Shown: one piece after another, positions 58,800-64,000 of the stretch
Layout of the letters: every line of letters begins with the position of its first letter
How positions within the stretch are numbered: position 1 is the first letter of the stretch
Assembly: GCF_023898315.1 (NCBI RefSeq)
Contig: NC_064621.1
Coordinates: forward strand, 127,718,521 to 127,782,520
DNA from: Schistocerca nitens
Lineage: Eukaryota; Arthropoda; Insecta; Orthoptera; Acrididae
DNA length: 64,000 nucleotides
Reading direction: 5' to 3'
Translations under genes and position numbers: made by a program
The notes under the pieces: model-generated
What the model was told of the DNA's origin: nothing
Database searches by the model: none
What the model saw: only the letters and a program-made list of their open reading frames with translations

Positions 58800-59870
58800 G
58801 ATTTATGGGCTATTCGAACGTGACAGGGGCCACGATGTTGGACTGAACGGGAACGTGAGGACAGGCGTAACAGTCGTCCGGCCACGTAGCCGTGTTGTAA
58901 CTATACCAACCACATCGTACCCCCCCCCCCCCCCCCAACACATCTGATGCTGCCATTCGCGAAGAAGTGATAGACTTCCTGCAAATGGTTCAAATGACTC
59001 TGAGCGCTATGGGACTTAACATCTGAGGTCATCAGTCCCGTAGAACTTAGAACAACTTAAACCTAACTAACCTAAGGGCATCACACACATCCATGCTCCA
59101 GGCAAGATTCGAACCTGCAACCGTAGTAGTCGCGCGGTTCCAGACTGAAGCGCCTAGAACCGCTCGGCCACAACGGCCGGCGATTTCCTGCAACACTCTA
59201 CGCCAGTCCGCACCACTGCTCGGAGAATAGCAGCAGTCAGACTAGGGAATTACCATTCGAACTGAGGGCTGCTGTTAAAACCACAACACAAAGTGCTGCA
59301 TTTGGAGTGCTGTCGTGACAGGGTGGCACGGCGCGACGCTGTGTTCAGAGACGAATCGCGGACGTGCACTACCCCGCATGACCATCGTCGGTGGAGGTCC
59401 CGTCTCCCCGTGTTCTGGAGAGGCACAGTGCTGTTACTCCAGGCGTCATGGTGTGAGGAGCCATCTGGTATGCAGTCGGGTCACGGCTGACAGTTATTTG
59501 GGGGGAGGGGGAGGGGGGAGGGACGCGAAAGGCATGACGGTACCTCACGGACATCCAGCGACCTTATGTGTTACTTCTAATACGGTAATGTATCGGTGCC
59601 ATTGGCAACACAACAATACTCATCCATACATGGCAATGTGTGATGTTGACGCGCTTCCGTAGCCATCAAAGTCCTATCTATCCCAGTCTAACCAGCGCCT
59701 GTATCCAGACAGAGAGGCTGCTACGTCATAATGATATGAGGCCTCATACTGCTGTCTGTGAAATGTGGTTCGATATTGTAATCACTGAAATAACAACAAA
59801 TATCTGCTCCAGTCATGAAGTTTCGTCCCGTTTCTTCCTCTCCTGTGGTGGGCTTAAAATTATTATTCTT
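58800..59870 (+). pseudogene. Tc1-like transposase relic, SINE-interrupted
   Basis: Plus-strand pieces: SDAAIREEVIDFLQ and, beyond the SINE, HSTPVRTTARRIAAVRLGNYH (helix-turn-helix, about 59200), VFRDESRTC (first Asp, 59349), AVTPGVMV (about 59430), and LLRHNDMRPHTAV (second Asp, about 59725). Homopolymer runs (C at 58920-58937, G-rich near 59505) and stops break the frame. Confidence 0.65.
58985..59181 (-). mobile_element. SINE family 1 with 12-bp TSD
   Basis: Reverse copy between GACTTCCTGCAA (58973-58984) and GATTTCCTGCAA (59182-59193), one mismatch, inside the Tc1-like relic. Confidence 0.9.
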
Positions 59871-59871
59871 A

Positions 59872-59874
<3 letters not shown>

Positions 59875-59914
<40 letters not shown>
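59875..59914. repeat. Poly(T) tract
   Basis: About 40 consecutive T residues, with no attached element recognised on either side. Confidence 0.9.
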
Positions 59915-59915
<1 letters not shown>

Positions 59916-61149
59916 GCGAGCAGTGTAGTTCGCTACTTTTGTTAGTCCTCTTACAAAATAATCTGATAGACATTGTTAATTTTTTGTCTCGCATTATTTT
60001 TCCCTCTTGATAGTATGATTCTTGTTACTTGAATTGGCAACAGGCAAGATAAATAAAAACGTTAGAATGAAAACAGGAAACAAATGAAACAAACAATAAA
60101 AGGGAAACTACCTTCTACCTTTGTGAACGTGCTAGCATATTGATTCTTATATATGAGATATGCAATTAAAACCAAAAGACTTATAATTACAAATTATCTC
60201 TTTCAGTTGCATATAGTTGTCGTTAGATGGGATGTTAGTCAGTCTTCTCTCGGGTCACGGCCCATGAATAGGTTCGTTTTCAGCATTATTTCCATCCTCT
60301 CTGTCGCAGTTGTGGCTGTGCTTTTTCCTCTTCTGTGTTACATGTATTACCTAATTGATCAGCTTAATACTTCGTTTCCACCAAACATCTTGCATACTAA
60401 TCATAGTAACCCTGACGTTTCTGTACTTTGTTATCTTCCGTAGTAATGTAGTACGAAAATTTCTCCAGGCTAGACGCTCCCGTGAGGCTAAGTGAAACAT
60501 GTATTAGGCTTTTCCACCAGAGAAAATGAGGTAGTAGCCGGAAACTAAACGCAGTACCTACACCTTATTAGCTTGAAATATTAACCGCTAGACGATGAAG
60601 GCTACCATATCTCGATAGCTATTCCAAATAAGGCATTGCATTTCGCAGATTGTTGTATTGTACTGCTGATGAACATAATATCGCTGTTTGTCTCTCTCTT
60701 ACAACCTGTATTTTTATCTATATTGTCGTGTACTTCTGTTCTGTGTCCAGAGCCAAGCTCAGGAATGACAGGAAATTAGTTACTTTCGCCTGTCTGTTGG
60801 TGTGGAAGAAGAGACGCTTCCGTTATAAGTGCATTTTGCATCCAGGGAATTTTTCCGACACTTTTTAAAATGACACGCCATGAACAAAGAACTCTTGTTA
60901 AGAATGATTGAAGTAAAATACTGATTTGAACTCAGTTCTTAATCACCGTTCTGAATTTGTCTTGGGGAAAGGTCTCGAAATGGTTTGCAACATGATACAG
61001 TCATAACGTCATTTCATTCAGGTTAATTATGAAAAGTAAGGAGTCACAAGTTGTAATTAATCTGTATCAAACATTAATGGTCATAATCTTTGCTACCTTA
61101 GCAGTGTGACATCGCCTCTTTTTTATTTCCTTAAGTCATCCGGAGTCCG
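59915..61149. other. No gene or repeat recognised
   Basis: AT-rich intron. Short open frames, including a hydrophobic one at 60153-60443, have no family motif or splice context that I can defend. Confidence 0.4.
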
Positions 61150-61474
61150 TCTCTGTCTCTGAATGGTCAGCGCCGCTAACTATCAAGCGGACGACTCGGT
61201 TTCGGTTCCTGGAACTGCCAGGGATTTTTTCCTTGGTGATAAGAGTGAGTGCACTGAGCCTCTACATGCTGAATGAGCAGCTGCTTCAATGGGAAGTAGC
61301 GGCTCCGGGATCTGGAAAGCTGACAACGGCCAGAAGGGCTGTGTGCTGACCCCGCACACAACCACACCGCGTCCAGATAATGGCACGATAGTACTTCGAT
61401 CTCGATTGAACCACGTGAAACCGGAATGGCAGAGCATTACTATTATTATTGTTATTATTATTATTATTATTACT
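61150..61474 (+). repeat. SINE-like repeat followed by (ATT)n
   Basis: TGGTCAGCGCCGCTAAC and GACTCGG followed by GGTTCCTG resemble the tRNA-like head of the repeat at 15990-16262. The non-coding body ends near 61430, and an ATT microsatellite (61438-61474) follows, possibly its tail. Confidence 0.45.
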
Positions 61475-61728
61475 GTGACTATATAACTCTTCCAGAGGTT
61501 GAGTACTATTCTGTACCGCGACATTTAGTGAAGAGAGCGTAAATTAGGTAAGCTCTACAATACATTAGAAAACAGCGTACCATAACAAACGTATTTCTTT
61601 TGTCTTTCAATATTACCAAAAATTAAACTTTGTCAGATGAATCCTATATTCTAATACATAAGAAAACTACGCTGCAGTAGGTTTAATTTAGAGAGTTCTG
61701 CTGTTGATGAGAGACAGAGGTGACTTAC

Positions 61729-61836
61729 GTATATGACCCAGTCCTTGGGGAAGTGCGCGTTGGTCCCACACACATAGAGCCGCGTGCCGTCACCCATTGG
61801 CTGGATGACCCGTATGTGGTTTCGACAGTCGAAGTG
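61729..61836 (-). CDS. Sema2a: Semaphorin-2 exon (Sema domain, most N-terminal in window)
   Basis: A 108-base exon with exactly 36 codons, phase 0 at both ends, acceptor GGTTCCAG, donor GTAAGT. Encodes HFDCRNHIRVIQPMGDGTRL followed by YVCGTNAHFPKDWVIY. The pair Cys (FDC) and CGTNA is the first conserved disulphide region of the Sema domain, and it joins directly to ANLTHL of the next exon. Neither a signal peptide nor earlier exons are visible up to 64000, so the gene's 5' end lies outside. Class 2b cannot be excluded over 2a from this exon alone. Confidence 0.9.
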
Positions 61837-64000
61837 CTGGAACCATATGAAAACATATCACTTGCATGCAAAGCGTGTTACTTGTCTTTTTAATTTCAGC
61901 TCGTCAACCACTGCACCATGTAACCCAAATACACTTCTTATAGAGTGAGTCACTAAATAATTCACAGAATATTGATAGTAAAATTTAAAAAAGTACGAAG
62001 ACTACGAAAACTTAAAAAAGTTTTCCCATGATTGATACAATAAAGCTTAGGTTACAGTGCAACCCTAAACTATTGTGTTAGCTATTATACTAAATGAAAG
62101 GGGTGCGCCACAAGTAAGACTTTCAACTAAGGAGAATTGGAGTGCCCTGTACCATTGTAGCAACGGTCATGAAGCTTACACAGGAAATTACAGGAATGTT
62201 CTTCCTGCAGTTACTAAAAATCATAGCATTTCAGCCATCCAATTTTTAACGACTTTTTGGACTTTCAGAAAAGTAATTTTAATTATAGTTAAAATTAGGT
62301 TTTTCTCTGTGTTGAAAATAAAACAGTCACGATTGCAAAGTTATTTTTATTTAAAAATAACATGCTTCCATTGGTTAGTTATTTTTATTTAAAAATAACA
62401 TATTTCCATTGGTTGGTTATCATCATATTATCTAAAACGATAAAGGAGGCTACTTAAATAACTATTCTACAAACACTATAAGACATGGGTCTAAGCTGCG
62501 CCAATAATTTATTTAAAACCGTGAACAGCATTCACGTAAAACTGTCAAATGGAGTTCGTTGCGCCGGCTACCAAAGCTCTGTGTCAACCACAAACACATG
62601 AAAATCCGGTTGTCAGATTACTGAAAGCAATAGTGGGAACTTGACGGACAGATTTGATAAATCAGAATAACTAAAAAGAACTGTGGGAATTAAATGGAAA
62701 AATTTCATAAATCAACCCATAGCCACAACGGAAACGAGACCTGACAAACAGATAAAGGAAACCAATGGAGAATTACAGTTAGCTTTGATCTGTTACAGCA
62801 GCAAGTATAGCAAAGTGTAGAGGAACGCGTACATCTCAGCGCTCTAACGGGCAGCGCCACAAGAAATACTAAATGGTGGATGGCCCCAGGTAGCCGCGCC
62901 AATGCAACTAAAGTACAACGGAAGGCGCTAGTATCTTAAGTTACGGACAAGCGTAATATGGAATTGATTAACAAAGGCTTGATAAGAAGGATTAAAGTAG
63001 TTTAAAACTGAAATTAAAACGTAGTTAAGATTCAAATTATTGAACAAGTTTTATGGGCCATCCAAATCACCTGCTACAGTATGATGCTTAATGTACATAC
63101 TATGTAAACATTATTGTGGTAAACGACGGTAATATTAAAAGCCAGCCAACAAATACGAAAGGCATAAAACAAACAAAAGTAGTGTCCATTAACAATTAAA
63201 TAAATAAAGCAACTGCAAAATTGAATTAAAACCTTTACAAATCTTAAAAACGTTAAAAAATTACTTGTGTGTGTGTCAGAGGCAGTCTGCTATGACACTG
63301 CACTATTAAATGCTCGCTTAAAAGCCATAAAATTATAGTGGATGTCCTACTGGGCAATAAACATCTTTAAATCTGAGTGTCGACAAGGTACTCAAGGGAT
63401 TACAACACGCACACACGACACAAGAAAGAGGACAAGTGCAAGGTCTATAACCAACGGAGGAGTCTAAGGTTATAATACCAGAATACAACTATGAAACAAA
63501 ATTATTGGAGTAATAGTGCTAAGTCAATGGAGGGATCTTATGACATAAAATGTCTGATTCTTGTTAACTAACTGATCATTAAGAAGAGTATCACTATGTT
63601 AACATGAGTATATAGCAATTCCCACCACTTCTCACAAGTTCAACTGTTTTTCCTTTTTTAAATTAAGTTCATCTGTCTCGGTATATCTGTGTCGCAACAA
63701 ATGAAAGGACTAATAATCTGATCGGTGCCGTTCCTGAGATGTAGGGGATAGTTCGTTAACAGATTCTTAAGTTTGAAATGACTAACATTTTCTTAATATA
63801 TATTTTATTTTTTATTTGCATTCAGTCAGAACCACCGTGCACTATACTGTGTATCACGCTTTTAATCATTTTTCATGAGTCTCATTCTTTTCTTCCATCT
63901 GGACTCCTTACCTGCCATTTCTGCTGCATACTGAGCTTTATTGATGCGCACCTCGTCTGTCCCGTAATGTCATCTGGTGCAGATTACACAAGGAATAATT
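61837..64000. other. 5' intron sequence, no exon found
   Basis: AT-rich sequence upstream of the first semaphorin exon in this window. I see no further Sema-domain coding sequence, no transposase and no tRNA-like head. A small tandem palindromic repeat lies at 62340-62415. Confidence 0.45.
62340..62415 (+). repeat. 38-bp tandem dimer with internal palindromes
   Basis: Units start at 62340 and 62378, each opening with the palindromic GTTATTTTTATTTAAAAATAAC half-sites (GTTATTTTTA and TAAAAATAAC) and closing with TTCCATTGGTT. Confidence 0.85.

Noticed and set aside
60153..60443. 96-codon hydrophobic frame, possible membrane peptide
   Set aside because: AT-rich intron sequence gives hydrophobic codons by chance; no initiation, splice or family evidence.
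1..64000. CRISPR array, operon or prokaryotic mobile element
   Set aside because: No regularly spaced direct repeats with unique spacers, no ribosome-binding-site-led gene strings; the content is that of an animal genome.

Overview
This window looks like genomic DNA from a large, repeat-rich insect genome. An orthopteran close to Schistocerca (locust or grasshopper) fits best. The evidence is an insect-type secreted semaphorin cut into short exons by 5-21 kb introns, a class-II-tRNA-headed SINE present about nine times, and RTE, jockey, Penelope, Ty3/gypsy and Tc1/mariner elements at many stages of decay. The species assignment is inference; no bacterial, viral or plasmid backbone is present.

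The only host gene I can support is on the minus strand. Four consecutive coding exons of a class-2 semaphorin (Sema2a-like) lie at 61729-61836, 46235-46505, 25228-25458 and 19484-19720. All four have GT/AG borders and compatible phases, and they join into 282 uninterrupted codons of the Sema domain. The N-terminal exons must lie beyond 64000 and the C-terminal exons below 19484. At least 42 kb of the window is therefore intron of this gene, and coding sequence is only about 1.3 percent of it.

The rest is layered transposon insertion, and many junctions can be resolved to the base through target-site duplications. Region 1-19.4 kb holds a Tc1 relic, an antisense Ty3/gypsy pol relic split by a near-complete RTE LINE, a second 5'-truncated RTE, three hairpin or foldback elements, a solo LTR inside another solo LTR, and a Penelope-like element (PLE). 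Intron 19.7-25.2 kb holds a three-layer nest (jockey LINE in a solo LTR in a Tc1 element), then a mariner carrying a SINE. Intron 25.5-46.2 kb holds Tc1 copies A, B and C, LINE relics, a second Tc1 family sitting inside a tandem dimer, a CpG-rich block that looks unlike a transposon, and a long inverted repeat with arms of about 0.7 kb. Intron 46.5-61.7 kb holds another three-layer nest (Tc1 copy D in a PLE in an old Tc1 relic), several mariner/Tc1 relics and SINEs.

Most worth checking are the long inverted repeat (39361-41791), the Tc1 family whose transposase has a 32-residue rather than 34-residue second-D-to-E spacing, the hammerhead-like CTGARGA...GAAA motif shared by the PLE termini and small hairpin elements, and the CpG-rich intronic block (about 34560-35190). 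All identities and boundaries were read by eye without alignment software.
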